A DNA stretch of 64,000 nucleotides, from the NCBI RefSeq assembly GCF_000015105.1, contig NC_008610.1, positions 124,001-188,000 on the forward strand, read 5' to 3'. Source of the stretch: Candidatus Ruthia magnifica str. Cm (Calyptogena magnifica). GTDB lineage: Bacteria > Pseudomonadota > Gammaproteobacteria > PS1 > Pseudothioglobaceae. Position 1 is the stretch's first letter. Each line of letters starts with the position of its first letter. The notes under the pieces were generated by a model, which made no database searches, was not told where the DNA came from, and worked only from the letters and a program-made list of their open reading frames with translations. Below, piece after piece: positions 28,469 through 38,924 of the stretch. The position numbers and the translations under genes were made by a program.

Positions 28469-29689
28469 CGATGCTTAAGTGCCCAGACTGAGCCTGACTA
28501 ATGTACTTCATTTCATTCGTTACTACTTTAAATGATATTTGAAAGGGTGGCTTAATCACCTTTCCTTATGGTTTATTAAGAGCATTTATAATTAGTATTG
28601 ACATTCTTCTGCAAACTATACATACATGTATGTTTTTAAATAATTATGAATAAAATAGATAAAGATTCTTGTAGGTTTATCAGGGGCGAATTTTCCATGG
28701 TAGAGTTGTACACACTTCTTTCTGTTATGGATAAGTAACCATCATTTAAGAATCATTTAGGGCGTCGAAGAGAGAAATATTTTTCTATAAAGGGTGTAGA
28801 TATTAGTTATAGAGTTTTAAATCATTGGCGTGATAAAGGAATTATAGAATTGCGTCATTATGGGGTATCTCTTGATATTATCAAGAAAATTAGAGAAAAA
28901 AATGTCAAAGCCTATTATTGAAAATAACTACAGTCTAACTAATTTTGAGTATGCAGTTTATAGGTGTGAGCTAGTATCAAAAAGTCAAACACATCTTGTG
29001 GCATTTAAAAATGGATGCTCAGAAATAACATCAGAGTTAGATATGGAGGTAGCCTCTATTTTTGCCAATTTGGATTCGTATATTAATATTAATTTGAACA
29101 ATATTTTGAGTAAATTCTTATCAGATAAAACGAAATCATTTGTCCTTGCAGATGATGAACTGAAACTACTAGCGGTTTTAAGGTTGGAGAATAACAGTGA
29201 AATTACCGCTAAAATGGATGAGTATGGAAAAAGAAAAGATTGTTAAAAGTAGCTGAAATTGAAGATTATGTATCAAGCAATATGAAGTTTGGTGAAAGTG
29301 TGCAGAAATTTAAAGACGGAAAATGCTACTTAATGGAAGTTATTGAGCAAGAAAAAATTTAAAAAACCCTGAATGTTATTGAATAAGTAAAAGCATTGGA
29401 GGTGATTGAAGCAAATAGTATGAATTATTGGATGAGCTAGAATTCTGTCATAAGGAGATTTTCTTATGGTGGTATCTTAAAAAGTGTCAAGAGTATTTGA
29501 AAGAGTACGATTTAAGCAATAGTGAAGTTGAAGAAATAGAGGCTAGGGGGAAAAGTATCACTAGATTTAATGTTAGAAAGCATGGAATTTTGTCAGACCT
29601 TATAAACAATGAAGAAAAAGCACTCATGAATTTTATGTTGAGCAAGTCTTTATATGCAGAAATAATTGAGTATTAAAAGTGGTGGATTG
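28469..29689 (+). other. Decayed cargo region of a mobile element, several broken frames
   Basis: Plus-strand frames here look like remains of real genes, but none is intact or named. MNKIDKDSCRFIRGEFSMVE at 28646 ends after 30 codons. A following frame has ISYRVLNHWRDKGIIEL (28806-28856), which resembles a MerR-like helix-turn-helix. A 128-codon frame at 28860-29246 and an 82-codon frame at 29428-29676 are acidic and helical, with no recognised motif and no convincing ribosome site. Their position directly in front of the serine-recombinase wreck suggests they came with the same element. Confidence 0.45.
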
Positions 29690-30476
29690 AGGCACTTCAA
29701 GGTCATTACGAAGCCTTAATCTCAAAGAAAACCTATTTTTAAGATACAGAATAAATTATCAAATAAAGTAAGGTATTACAAGCAAGACAAGCATATAGAC
29801 TTTCCTCTTTGGGGTGTAAAATATTACGAATGTAATGAATATATGACAGCCAATTGCTCAACAGGTAGAAATATAAAAGCATCCATATTGTAGATGTAAG
29901 AATAATAACTGCTCCTGTGGGAATAAAAGTATTAAAAGAGAATCTATAGAGAGTGATTTTTCTGAATTATTGAAGAGTGCGACTGCAAAAGCCTTTAATA
30001 GAGCTTTTAAAGGCAATCACTCGAGAACTTTATAATGCTAGAGTTGGGAAGTTACAGATAGAGCGTAAGACTTATACAAAGGAAATATCAAAGTTAGATA
30101 AAGATATTTCTAATTTGGTTGATAGACTGAAGGAGTATTACAGAAAAGGAAGAATATAGAAATACTCTACAAAATAAACATTCATTAATGGATAAGAGAG
30201 ATTAATTTTGGAATCGCATTGAATGGTGTGCTAGATTTTATTAGCAATCCTTATGAAGCCTGGATAAATGGAGATTTGATATAAAAGTTACGAATACAAA
30301 AACTTGTATTCGTTAGACCTCTGAAGTATAGCAAGTTAAAAGGATTTTGAACCGCCGAAATGTTCCTGCCGTTCAGTATTACAGGGGCTTCTAACGGGTC
30401 TAAATCAAGTTTGGTGGAGATGGCGGGAATTGAACCCGCGTCCGAAAACTTTCAAACAAGAAGTCTACATGCTTAG
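29690..30476 (+). pseudogene. Serine recombinase (large resolvase) C-terminal remnant running into ssrA
   Basis: C-terminal half of a large serine recombinase, broken by frameshifts and stops; the catalytic N-terminal domain is gone. In order: GHYEALISKKTYF, then (frame +1) KIQNKLSNKVRYYKQDKHID and FPLWGVKYYECNEYMTANCS, then YCRCKNNNCSCGNKSIKRE (a recombinase zinc ribbon with its four cysteines scattered over frames), the coiled-coil KLQIERKTYTKEISKLDKDI, FGIALNGVLDFISNPYEAW and the end FLPFSITGASNGSKSSLVE. The frame closes at TAG 30474-30476, inside the antisense of tmRNA. This is the layout expected when such an enzyme inserts its element at the 3' end of ssrA. Confidence 0.85.
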
Positions 30477-30759
30477 CTTGGTCTATTTTAGTTAGCTGCC
30501 TTACTGCCCGACCATCAGGGATGTAAGTAGCGATTTCCAACAAGTTTTAACCGAATTACGTGAAAAAAATAATTCTAGCGAGTCTGTGAGCGACCGTCAT
30601 CCTAAAAGTACAGACAACTTTTAAGCGACGGTTAGCTATGCAGCTAAAGCGTAGTTGTTTTCGTTTGCAACTATTTTTTTAAAGCGTATTTTACGAGTTG
30701 TCTTTATCCTCGGCATGCGTCCTTGAGATCCAACTCCTCGTCGAAGCCATGTCATCCCC
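30412..30759 (-). ncRNA. ssrA: Transfer-messenger RNA (tmRNA)
   Basis: 348-nt one-piece tmRNA that rescues stalled ribosomes. The 5' end GGGGATGACATGGCTTCGACG pairs with the 3' end CATCTCC ACCA (encoded CCA). The T-arm GGGTTCAATTCCCGCC is present near 30430. The tag-coding part (about 30630-30665) reads ANENNYALAA then TAG, close to the E. coli tag ANDENYALAA. It lies 22 bases downstream of tyrS on the same strand. Its 3' end overlaps, antisense, the last 65 bases of the recombinase pseudogene. Confidence 0.96.
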
Positions 30760-30781
30760 AAATGTGGAATTATAACACTTT

Positions 30782-31966
30782 TTATTGAATTGTCACTCTT
30801 GCGAATTTACGTTTGCCTACTTGATAAATATTTGTACCAGTTTCTAGTTCAAGGTTTTTGTCTGTGATTTTTTTACCATTGATTTTGGCACCACCTTGGT
30901 TAATCATTTGGTAGGCGTTTGAGGTGCTGGAGCAAAGTCCAGTATCTTTGAGTAAATTAGCAATTTTTATACCGGCTTTAAAACTGAATTTATCCATTTC
31001 ATCAGGCATTTGATTTTTACTAAAGCGATCAATAAAATTTTGCTGCATTTGTTTGGCGGTATCAATATTATGAAAGCGGGTGATAATCTCATCAGCTAGG
31101 ATAAATTTAATATCTCTTGGATTTTTACCTTGCATCATTGCTTGTTTTAAATCAGTAATTACCTTTAAACTTTGGAAGCTGAGTAACTCAAAATAACGCC
31201 ACATTAACTCATCAGAAATTGACATAATTTTTCCAAACATCTCGTCAGGTGTATCGTCAATACCGATGTAGTTGTTTAAGGATTTTGACATTTTTTGCAC
31301 GCCATCCAAACCTTCTAAAATCGGCATGGTGAGGATAACTTGTTGCTCTTGTCCTGCTTGTTTTTGTAATTCTCTGCCTACTAATAAGTTAAATTTTTGA
31401 TCCGTACCACCGATTTCTACATCGCTTTTTAGTTCAACAGAATCATTGCCTTGAACCAATGGGTATAAGAATTCGTGGATAGAAATAGCTTGCCCTGATT
31501 TATAGCGTTTGGAAAAATTATCGTGTTCTAACATTTTAGCGACTGTTTGTTTACTAGCGAGTTGGATAAATTCCATTGATGTCATTTTGTCCATCCATTG
31601 TGAGTTAAACACAACTGTGGTTTTGTCTTTATCCAAGATTTTGAATACTTGTTTAGTGTAGCTTTTAGCGTTTTCTTGAATCTGTTCTCGTGAAAGTGGC
31701 GGGCGAGTTTTACTCTTGCCTGTTGGGTCGCCAATCATGGCGGTGAAATCGCCAATTAAAAACAATATTTCATGCCCTAAATCTTGTAATTGCTTGAGTT
31801 TGTTGATTAAAATTGTGTGTCCTAAATGTAAATCAGGCGCAGTTGGATCAAAGCCTGTTTTTATGCGCAGTGGCTTACTTTTTTTAAGTTTTTTCTTGAG
31901 TTCATCAAGTGGTAATGTCTCATCAGCGCCACGCGTAAAAATAGCCAGTGCTTGCTCTATTTCCAT
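30782..31966 (-). CDS. tyrS: Tyrosyl-tRNA synthetase
   Basis: Class I aminoacyl-tRNA synthetase charging tRNA-Tyr. 394 residues. Motifs: [14 protein letters not shown] (HIGH class), [31 protein letters not shown] (KMSKS), and a C-terminal S4-type RNA-binding domain ([14 protein letters not shown]). The HLGH form and length fit the TyrZ-like subgroup found in Pseudomonas rather than E. coli TyrS. It follows proA by 5 bases. Confidence 0.96.
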   Translation of the reverse strand: MEIEQALAIFTRGADETLPLDELKKKLKKSKPLRIKTGFDPTAPDLHLGHTILINKLKQLQDLGHEILFLIGDFTAMIGDPTGKSKTRPPLSREQIQENAKSYTKQVFKILDKDKTTVVFNSQWMDKMTSMEFIQLASKQTVAKMLEHDNFSKRYKSGQAISIHEFLYPLVQGNDSVELKSDVEIGGTDQKFNLLVGRELQKQAGQEQQVILTMPILEGLDGVQKMSKSLNNYIGIDDTPDEMFGKIMSISDELMWRYFELLSFQSLKVITDLKQAMMQGKNPRDIKFILADEIITRFHNIDTAKQMQQNFIDRFSKNQMPDEMDKFSFKAGIKIANLLKDTGLCSSTSNAYQMINQGGAKINGKKITDKNLELETGTNIYQVGKRKFARVTIQ

Positions 31967-31971
31967 GTTTT

Positions 31972-33231
31972 TTATTGTCTAATATGCCCGTCACCTAAGA
32001 CGATAAATTTTTGTGAAGTTAATCCTTCCAAGCCAACAGGACCACGTACGTGGAATTTGTCAGTACTGATACCAATTTCTGCACCTAAACCATATTCAAA
32101 GCCATCGGCAAAGCCAGTAGAAGCATTAATCATGACTGAAGCAGAATCTACTTCGGTGATAAAACGGCGCGAACGAGTGTAATTCTCACTCACGATTGAT
32201 TCAGTGTGACCTGAACCATGCTTATCAATATGTTTAATGGCCTCACTCATTGAATTGACAATACGGATGGATAAAATTGCATCTAAATATTCTGTATTCC
32301 AATCTTTTTCTGTGGCTGCGATGATTTTATTTGATAGTTTTAGAGTCTCTTTACAGCCGCGTAATTCCACTCCTTTTGTTAAGTATTGTGCAATCAACTT
32401 GGGTAGTATTCTGCTTACTGCACAGGCGTGTACTAGTAAGGTTTCAGTGGCATTGCATACACCATAACGGCGCGTTTTAGCATTAAAGGCAATGCTGATG
32501 GCTTTTTTTTTATCGGCATCTTTATCAATGTAAGTGTGACAAATACCATTTAAATGCTTGATAACAGGTGTTTTGGCACTGTTACTAATGGCTTCAACCA
32601 AGCCTTTACCGCCTCTAGGGATAATAGCATCAACATAATCACTTGCTTTAACCAACTCAATAACAGCTTCATGATTTTGAGTGTTAATGAGTTGTGCGCA
32701 ATTTTCATTAAGTCCTGCTTGTTTTATGCCTTGCCTGACACAGGTATAAAGCGCATAATTGGAGTGTATGGCTTCTGATCCGCCACGTAAAATGACACTA
32801 TTGCCTGATTTTAAACAAAGTGCTGCAGCATCAATAGTGACATTAGGTCTAGATTCATAAATAATTCCTAATACACCAAGTGGTACGCGCATCTTGCCTA
32901 CTTGAATACCACTCGGTTGATATTTTAAATCTGTAATTTCACCAATAGGGTCGGGTAGATTTATAATTTGATTCAAACTTTCAATAACGCCATTAAGACG
33001 TTCTTCATCAAGCATGAGCCTATCAAGTAGAGTCGTTTCCAACCCTTTATTTTTGCCATTGACAAGGTCTTGATTGTTAGCTTTAAATATGCTTGCTCTA
33101 TTTTGGTCAATTTGACTAGCAATATTAATTAGTGTATTATTTTTAGCCACCGTTGTAGCGCAACGTAATGTTTTTGCAGCATTTTTTGCATTTTCACCTA
33201 GTGTAACGATTAAATTTTTTATTGAGTCCAT
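31972..33231 (-). CDS. proA: Gamma-glutamyl phosphate reductase
   Basis: NADPH-dependent reduction of gamma-glutamyl phosphate to glutamate semialdehyde in proline synthesis. 419 residues of the aldehyde dehydrogenase superfamily. Seen: [52 protein letters not shown] with the catalytic cysteine, and the end [16 protein letters not shown]. proB is not in the window; proC is at 12 kb. Its start overlaps holA by 13 bases. Confidence 0.96.
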   Translation of the reverse strand: MDSIKNLIVTLGENAKNAAKTLRCATTVAKNNTLINIASQIDQNRASIFKANNQDLVNGKNKGLETTLLDRLMLDEERLNGVIESLNQIINLPDPIGEITDLKYQPSGIQVGKMRVPLGVLGIIYESRPNVTIDAAALCLKSGNSVILRGGSEAIHSNYALYTCVRQGIKQAGLNENCAQLINTQNHEAVIELVKASDYVDAIIPRGGKGLVEAISNSAKTPVIKHLNGICHTYIDKDADKKKAISIAFNAKTRRYGVCNATETLLVHACAVSRILPKLIAQYLTKGVELRGCKETLKLSNKIIAATEKDWNTEYLDAILSIRIVNSMSEAIKHIDKHGSGHTESIVSENYTRSRRFITEVDSASVMINASTGFADGFEYGLGAEIGISTDKFHVRGPVGLEGLTSQKFIVLGDGHIRQ

Positions 33232-34238
33232 TGTGTCTTTCCAGCCAAGCTTAGTAATAATGTGTGTAATTCATCAATGACATTAAGATTATCCATACCC
33301 TTGATTGAGCGATCAATACGTCCTAGTGATAATAATAATTTTTGCAAACGCTGATAAGAATGGCGTTTTAATATATTGGTAATAATAGGTTTTCTTTTAT
33401 TCCAAACTCGATTATTTTGCAAGACTATATTAATATTTTTCACTTGTATAAGTTCAACTGACATCTCGATTATTGATTTAATTTCTAGGTATAAGGAATT
33501 ACTTAGTTGAATTGGCATAATCGTATCAGAGATTAAGGTTTGATAAATTTTATTAACTTGATTACTATTGCCAAATAAAGCTGCATCAATTAAGCCATAA
33601 ACAGTGTATTTAGATTGCTGATTAGCTTGTTCAAGATATTCTTGTGTGTTAATTTTACCATTTGGATAAGCCATTTTTAGTTTTTGAATTTCTTGCATAG
33701 AAGCAGTCAAATTGCCTTCTGTGCAAAAAGCAATACTTTGTGCAATTTCTGTATTGGCCTCAAGTCCTAATTCGGCCATATGATTTGCAATCCAATCAAC
33801 CAAATGATTGCTTTGCATTTCGAAGTGCTGAACAACAGTACCAAGCTGTTCTAGTGTTTTGAACCATTTGCTCTTTTGCTGTGCCATGTCCAGTTTTCCA
33901 GTGGAAACAATCAATAAAATATCATCAGGCAGAGTGCTGGCAATTTCAGTCAATGCTTTAGCACCTTTAATGCCGATTTTCCCTGTCTTTAGTCGACATT
34001 TAATAATACATTTCGGTGAAAAAAGAGAAACGGCTGAGATTTCTCTAAAGATTTGATTCCAATCAAAATTAGCATCAATATCAAAACTTATCCGTTCGTC
34101 AAACCCAACTTTTTTTGCTGTTTTATTTATTTGCGCTAAACTTTGTTCAATGAGTAATATTTCCGCACCAAAAATAAAATAAATAGTATCAAGTTTGTTG
34201 ACTAATTGAATATTAAGTTGCTGCGGTTTAATTTTCAT
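33219..34238 (-). CDS. holA: DNA polymerase III subunit delta
   Basis: Clamp-loader subunit that opens the beta clamp. 339 residues with AAA+-like fold but without active ATPase motifs, as in the family. Recognisable parts: [17 protein letters not shown], the clamp-contact region [29 protein letters not shown] and [12 protein letters not shown]. The neighbourhood lptE-holA is conserved in gammaproteobacteria (usually after leuS, absent here). Overlaps lptE by 11 bases and proA by 13. Confidence 0.92.
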   Translation of the reverse strand: MKIKPQQLNIQLVNKLDTIYFIFGAEILLIEQSLAQINKTAKKVGFDERISFDIDANFDWNQIFREISAVSLFSPKCIIKCRLKTGKIGIKGAKALTEIASTLPDDILLIVSTGKLDMAQQKSKWFKTLEQLGTVVQHFEMQSNHLVDWIANHMAELGLEANTEIAQSIAFCTEGNLTASMQEIQKLKMAYPNGKINTQEYLEQANQQSKYTVYGLIDAALFGNSNQVNKIYQTLISDTIMPIQLSNSLYLEIKSIIEMSVELIQVKNINIVLQNNRVWNKRKPIITNILKRHSYQRLQKLLLSLGRIDRSIKGMDNLNVIDELHTLLLSLAGKTQWTQ

Positions 34239-34680
34239 TAAGTTTAAATAATTTTCTTAACAGTTGTTTGATAATTAAATGACGCAATTGCTGGTAACCC
34301 TCTTCAATTTGCAGTCTGTTTGCTTGGGATACGTTCATCTTATTCAGATATGTATTAGCATTGAAGGTTTGAGATAGTAATAGTTTTTTACGCTGATTAA
34401 AGACCTTAATAGGTATGCTTAAGCTTAGTGTATAACTGCTAGCTTCATTATTCGAAGTATATAAAGCCGTACGTTGATTTTGATTTTCAGTGCCCACTTG
34501 AACAACTAGAGTTTGAGGTATGTTTTGATTAAAGCGCTTTTGTAACTCATCAGCAAAAGCATTATTACGGCTGCTGGTAATAGAGGCGTTTATTTCTGAG
34601 TTTTTATATGGCGGATGAAATCCACAAGAACTAAGAAGTATTATAATAATGGCGGTGGTTAATAAGTTGATTTTTGACAT
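34228..34680 (-). CDS. lptE: LPS-assembly lipoprotein LptE
   Basis: Outer-membrane lipoprotein that plugs the LptD barrel and helps deliver LPS to the cell surface. 150 residues; a lipoprotein signal with lipobox LLSSC (Cys about residue 19) followed by GFHPP, typical of LptE/RlpB. The rest is weakly conserved, so identity rests on the signal, size and the position directly upstream of holA. Confidence 0.87.
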   Translation of the reverse strand: MSKINLLTTAIIIILLSSCGFHPPYKNSEINASITSSRNNAFADELQKRFNQNIPQTLVVQVGTENQNQRTALYTSNNEASSYTLSLSIPIKVFNQRKKLLLSQTFNANTYLNKMNVSQANRLQIEEGYQQLRHLIIKQLLRKLFKLNEN

Positions 34681-34829
34681 GACTCAAAAGTATCTATTAA
34701 TTAAGATGATAATTATGACAGAATTTGAATTTATTTGTAGATAAACCTTGAAAAAATGACATCAGACCATATATGAGTGCACAATAGGGTATAATTAACC
34801 CTCTTGTTTTTTGCAATATTTTTTACATT
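34681..34829 (+). promoter_or_regulatory. ftsH upstream region with a likely -10 element
   Basis: The 149 bases between divergent lptE and ftsH contain GGGTATAATTAAC (TATAAT at about 34789-34794), about 36 bases upstream of the ftsH start, a good extended -10 candidate. The -35 hexamer is not obvious. Confidence 0.4.
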
Positions 34830-36752
34830 ATGTTTAAGAATTTATTACTTTGGTTGGTTTTAGGCAGTGTCCTTACTTCGATTTTTAGTCAGTTCCAAGT
34901 GGGTGATCAAAAAGACGACATTACCTATTCTCAGTTTATTCAAAGTGTTAACCAAGGTGATGTATCCCAAGTAACGATTGCTGGTAGTAATATTACTGGC
35001 GTAGGTGTTGGTGGTGAACAATTTTCAACTTATAGTCCGGGTGATTTAGGCTTGATGGGCGATTTATTGAACAACGGCGTTAATGTGGTTGCTAAACCGC
35101 CTGAAAAAGACGGATTTTTTAAGCAATTAATCATTTCCTTAGCGCCAATTTTATTATTAATTGGTGTTGTTCTTTACACCATGAAGGGTGCTGGTGGCGC
35201 AATGGGTGGGAAAAATCCAATGAGTTTTGGTAAATCCAAGGCACGCTTGATTACTAAGGATGAATCTGACACTACTTTTGATGATGTGGCAGGTGTTGAT
35301 GAGGCTAAAGACGATGTGAGTGAATTGGTAGATTTCTTGTCCAACCCTGGCAAATTCACTAAAGTAGGTGGAAAAATTCCTAAAGGTGTACTTTTGGTAG
35401 GCCCTCCAGGTACAGGAAAAACTTTATTAGCTAAGGCAATTGCGGGTGAAGCTGATGTGCCATTTTTCTTTATTTCAGGTTCTGATTTTGTAGAAATGTT
35501 TGTTGGTGTCGGCGCATCGCGTGTACGTGACATGTTTGAACAGGCAAAGAAAAATGCACCTTGTATTATCTTTATCGATGAAATTGATGCCGTTGGTCGT
35601 CAACGTGGTGCTGGCATGGGCGGCGGTCATGATGAACGTGAGCAAACGCTAAACCAAATGTTGGTTGAAATGGATGGTTTTGAAGGCTCTGAAGGCGTGA
35701 TTGTGATTGCTGCAACCAATAGACCAGACGTGCTAGATCCTGCTTTATTAAGGCCAGGCCGTTTTGATCGTCAAGTTATGGTAGATTTGCCTGATATTAA
35801 TGGTCGTGATGCGATTTTAAAAATCCACATGCGTAAATTACCCATTGCAAAAAATGTTAAATCAATCAATATTGCCAAAGGCACGCCAGGGTTTTCTGGT
35901 GCAGACCTTGCCAACTTGACCAATGAAGCTGCGTTAATTGCAGCAGGTAAAGGTAAAAAATTGGTCGGCATGCAAGAGTTTGAAAAAGCAAAAGATAAAA
36001 TTATGATGGGTTCTGAACGTAAATCTATGGCAATGGATGAAACTGAAAAAGAAATGATCGCTTATCATGAAGCGGGCCACGCCATTGTAGGTCGGTTGGT
36101 ACCTGAGCATGATCCTGTGTATAAAGTAAGTATTATCCCAAGGGGAAGGGCGTTAGGTGTGACGATGTTTTTGCCAGAAAAAGACAGTTATAGCATTTCT
36201 AAGCGTAAATTAAATTCTCAAGTAGCCTCACTTTTTGGTGGACGTATTGCAGAAGAGTTGATTTACGGCACAGATAACGTAACCACTGGCGCAAGTAATG
36301 ACATTGAACGTGTAACAGAAATTGCACATAAGATGGTGAAACAATGGGGCATGTCTGAGACGCTAGGGCCTTTAGCGTATGGTGAAGAAGAGGGCGAAGT
36401 GTTTTTAGGTCGACAAGTTACTAAACATAAGCATGTTTCAGAAGATACCTTCAAAGTTATTGATGTTGAAATTCGTAAAATTATTGACAGCAATTATCAA
36501 ATGGCTTCAAAGATTCTAAAAGATAATAAAGATATTTTAATCGAAATGAGCAAAGCCTTAATAGAGTTTGAAACTATTGATAAAGAACAAATTGACGATT
36601 TGATGGATAGAAAACCAATACGTGAATCAGCCGTGATTGTTGACTCTGATGTTGCTTCTATAGAGTTAGGTTCTGGTGTTGAGCTGAATAATGGCAATAA
36701 AGATTCTGATGAAAAACCATTAAGTGGAGGTACTACCGAACAAGTCGCTTAA
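34830..36752 (+). CDS. ftsH: ATP-dependent zinc metalloprotease FtsH
   Basis: Membrane-anchored AAA+ protease that degrades membrane and some soluble proteins (for example LpxC in E. coli). 640 residues. Two N-terminal transmembrane helices flank a periplasmic domain; then Walker [19 protein letters not shown], pore loop [15 protein letters not shown], Walker [17 protein letters not shown], second region of homology [20 protein letters not shown] and zinc site [10 protein letters not shown]. It leads the ftsH-folP-glmM operon, an order conserved in gammaproteobacteria. Confidence 0.97.
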   Translation: MFKNLLLWLVLGSVLTSIFSQFQVGDQKDDITYSQFIQSVNQGDVSQVTIAGSNITGVGVGGEQFSTYSPGDLGLMGDLLNNGVNVVAKPPEKDGFFKQLIISLAPILLLIGVVLYTMKGAGGAMGGKNPMSFGKSKARLITKDESDTTFDDVAGVDEAKDDVSELVDFLSNPGKFTKVGGKIPKGVLLVGPPGTGKTLLAKAIAGEADVPFFFISGSDFVEMFVGVGASRVRDMFEQAKKNAPCIIFIDEIDAVGRQRGAGMGGGHDEREQTLNQMLVEMDGFEGSEGVIVIAATNRPDVLDPALLRPGRFDRQVMVDLPDINGRDAILKIHMRKLPIAKNVKSINIAKGTPGFSGADLANLTNEAALIAAGKGKKLVGMQEFEKAKDKIMMGSERKSMAMDETEKEMIAYHEAGHAIVGRLVPEHDPVYKVSIIPRGRALGVTMFLPEKDSYSISKRKLNSQVASLFGGRIAEELIYGTDNVTTGASNDIERVTEIAHKMVKQWGMSETLGPLAYGEEEGEVFLGRQVTKHKHVSEDTFKVIDVEIRKIIDSNYQMASKILKDNKDILIEMSKALIEFETIDKEQIDDLMDRKPIRESAVIVDSDVASIELGSGVELNNGNKDSDEKPLSGGTTEQVA

Positions 36753-36793
36753 TTTTATTTTTTCTGTTTTTGAACATACCCTACTAGGTAACG

Positions 36794-37594
36794 ATGCAGT
36801 CTACTAATGCAATGATTATGGGTGTGCTTAATATAACGCCAGATTCTTTTTCAGATGGTGGTCAATATCTTGCTATTGACAAAGCCATCAATCAAGCTCA
36901 ATTAATGATTGAGCAGGGTGCTGATATGATTGATATTGGTGGCGAATCAAGCAGACCAAATGCACCGAAAGTGTCAACTGATGACGAAGCCAGCCGTGTT
37001 ATTCCTGTCATTAAAGTATTATCTAAGCTAATCAGTGTGCCAATTTCCATTGACACTGCAAAAGCAAAAATTATGCAACTTGCCATTGAGGCAGGGGCAA
37101 GTATGATTAATGATGTACGTGCTTTGCAGGCCAAATCATCCCTTGAAGTGGCGGCATCAACTGGTAAGGACGTATGCCTTATGCACATGCAAGGTAATTC
37201 TAAAACAATGCAAAACAATCCTGTTTATATAAATGTCATCGATGAAATCAAATACTTTTTTGATCAAAGAGTTGAGGCTTGTATTAATGCTGGTATTAAC
37301 CAAAATAAGATTATTCTAGACCCAGGTTTTGGTTTTGGTAAAACATTCAATCATAATCTTGAAATCCTACGAAGCCTTGACGAGTTTAAAAGTTTTGGTT
37401 TGAGGATTTTGGTTGGTATGTCACGCAAGTCAATGGTTGGTAGTATGCTTAATAGTAGAAACATAAATGGAAGAGTGATTGGTAGTGTAACAACCGCTAT
37501 AATAGCATCTCAAAACGGTGCAGATATTGTACGTGTTCATGATGTTTTAGAAACTAAAGATGCATTTAAGGTTTTACAAAGCGTAGCAGGATAG
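36794..37594 (+). CDS. folP: Dihydropteroate synthase
   Basis: Joins 6-hydroxymethyl-dihydropterin pyrophosphate with p-aminobenzoate in folate synthesis; the sulfonamide target. 266 residues. Signatures: [62 protein letters not shown] and the end [13 protein letters not shown]. Between ftsH and glmM. Confidence 0.96.
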   Translation: MQSTNAMIMGVLNITPDSFSDGGQYLAIDKAINQAQLMIEQGADMIDIGGESSRPNAPKVSTDDEASRVIPVIKVLSKLISVPISIDTAKAKIMQLAIEAGASMINDVRALQAKSSLEVAASTGKDVCLMHMQGNSKTMQNNPVYINVIDEIKYFFDQRVEACINAGINQNKIILDPGFGFGKTFNHNLEILRSLDEFKSFGLRILVGMSRKSMVGSMLNSRNINGRVIGSVTTAIIASQNGADIVRVHDVLETKDAFKVLQSVAG

Positions 37595-37598
37595 TAAA

Positions 37599-38924
37599 TT
37601 GGATAATTATTTTGGCACTGATGGTATGCGTGGCAAGGTGGGTGTTGAACCTATTACCGCTGATTTTTTCTTAAAATTAGGTTGGGCAGTTGGCTCAGTA
37701 CTAGCTAAACGAGCTAAAGCTAGTGTCATTATTGGTAAAGATACTCGTGTATCTGGCTATTTATTTGAATCTGCACTTGAGGCGGGTTTTTTATCTGCTG
37801 GTGTTGATGTTGGTTTACTAGGTCCGATGCCAACACCTGCAGTTGCTTACCTAACACAAACTTATAATGCCAGTGCTGGTGTGGTAATTAGCGCTTCACA
37901 TAATAATTTTCAAGACAATGGTGTTAAGTTTTTTTCGGCTAAAGGTCTTAAATTAAGCAGTCAATATCAAAGCGAAATTGAGAAAAAATTAGCCGAAACC
38001 ATGATCAGCGTAGGTGCTGATAAAATTGGTAAAGCCTATAGGTATGAACAACCACTTGGGCGTTATATAGAATTTTGTAAATCAACTTTTGATAGAACAC
38101 AAAGTCTTTTAGGTCTTAATATCGTTATTGATTGTGCAAATGGTGCTACTTATCATATTGCCCAAAGCGTGTTTTCAGAACTGGGTGCGAATATTAATAT
38201 CATTAATAATACGCCAGATGGTTTTAATATTAATGAGCATTGTGGTGCAACTGACACTAAATATTTGCAACAAGTCGTATTAGAGTCAAAGGCAGATTTG
38301 GGCATTGCCTTTGATGGTGATGGTGACCGATTAATTATGATTGATGAAAATGGTGAGTTAGTTGATGGCGATGAGCTAGTATTTATTATCGCCAAGGCTT
38401 GGCAATCTCAAGGTAGGTTAGTTAATAATACAGTGGTCGGTACAAAAATGAGTAACTTAGGTATGCATCACGCACTAAGAGATTTAGACATTAAATTTAT
38501 CGAAGCTGACGTGGGTGATCGATTTGTGATGGAAAAAATGCAAAAAAGTGGTTCAATATTAGGTGGCGAAGGTTCAGGACATATTATATGCTTGAATAAA
38601 ACCACCTCTGGTGATGGTATTATTTCTGCCTTGCAAGTATTGGAGGTGCTCGTAAAAAGCCAATCCAGCCTTGCTAAGTTAAAGCAATCAATGGAAAAGT
38701 ATCCACAGATTTTAATTAATGTCAAAACTCAAGCAAGAATTAACCTTAAAAATTATACTAAACTACAACGAACTCAACTTGCAGTTGAGCAAACACTTGG
38801 TGATGAGAGTCGAGTATTAATTCGTGTTTCAGGTACGGAGCCACTTATCAGAGTGATGGTTGAAGCCAAAGATAAAATTATTGCTCAGCAAGGTGCTGAA
38901 AAATTGTCAAATATTTTCAAATAG
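37599..38924 (+). CDS. glmM: Phosphoglucosamine mutase
   Basis: Converts glucosamine 6-phosphate to glucosamine 1-phosphate for UDP-GlcNAc, hence peptidoglycan and lipid A. 441 residues. Catalytic phosphoserine loop [19 protein letters not shown], metal-binding [12 protein letters not shown], sugar loop [11 protein letters not shown], and C-terminal phosphate loop [15 protein letters not shown]. The start must be TTG at 37599: the family N-terminus YFGTDGMRG begins four codons later and no ATG or GTG is available. An AGCAGGA ribosome site precedes it. Confidence 0.95.
   Translation: MDNYFGTDGMRGKVGVEPITADFFLKLGWAVGSVLAKRAKASVIIGKDTRVSGYLFESALEAGFLSAGVDVGLLGPMPTPAVAYLTQTYNASAGVVISASHNNFQDNGVKFFSAKGLKLSSQYQSEIEKKLAETMISVGADKIGKAYRYEQPLGRYIEFCKSTFDRTQSLLGLNIVIDCANGATYHIAQSVFSELGANINIINNTPDGFNINEHCGATDTKYLQQVVLESKADLGIAFDGDGDRLIMIDENGELVDGDELVFIIAKAWQSQGRLVNNTVVGTKMSNLGMHHALRDLDIKFIEADVGDRFVMEKMQKSGSILGGEGSGHIICLNKTTSGDGIISALQVLEVLVKSQSSLAKLKQSMEKYPQILINVKTQARINLKNYTKLQRTQLAVEQTLGDESRVLIRVSGTEPLIRVMVEAKDKIIAQQGAEKLSNIFK

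Noticed and set aside
28860-29246. 128-codon open frame considered as an intact gene
   Set aside because: No convincing ribosome site or motif, and it lies among clearly broken genes; kept only as part of the decayed cargo region.
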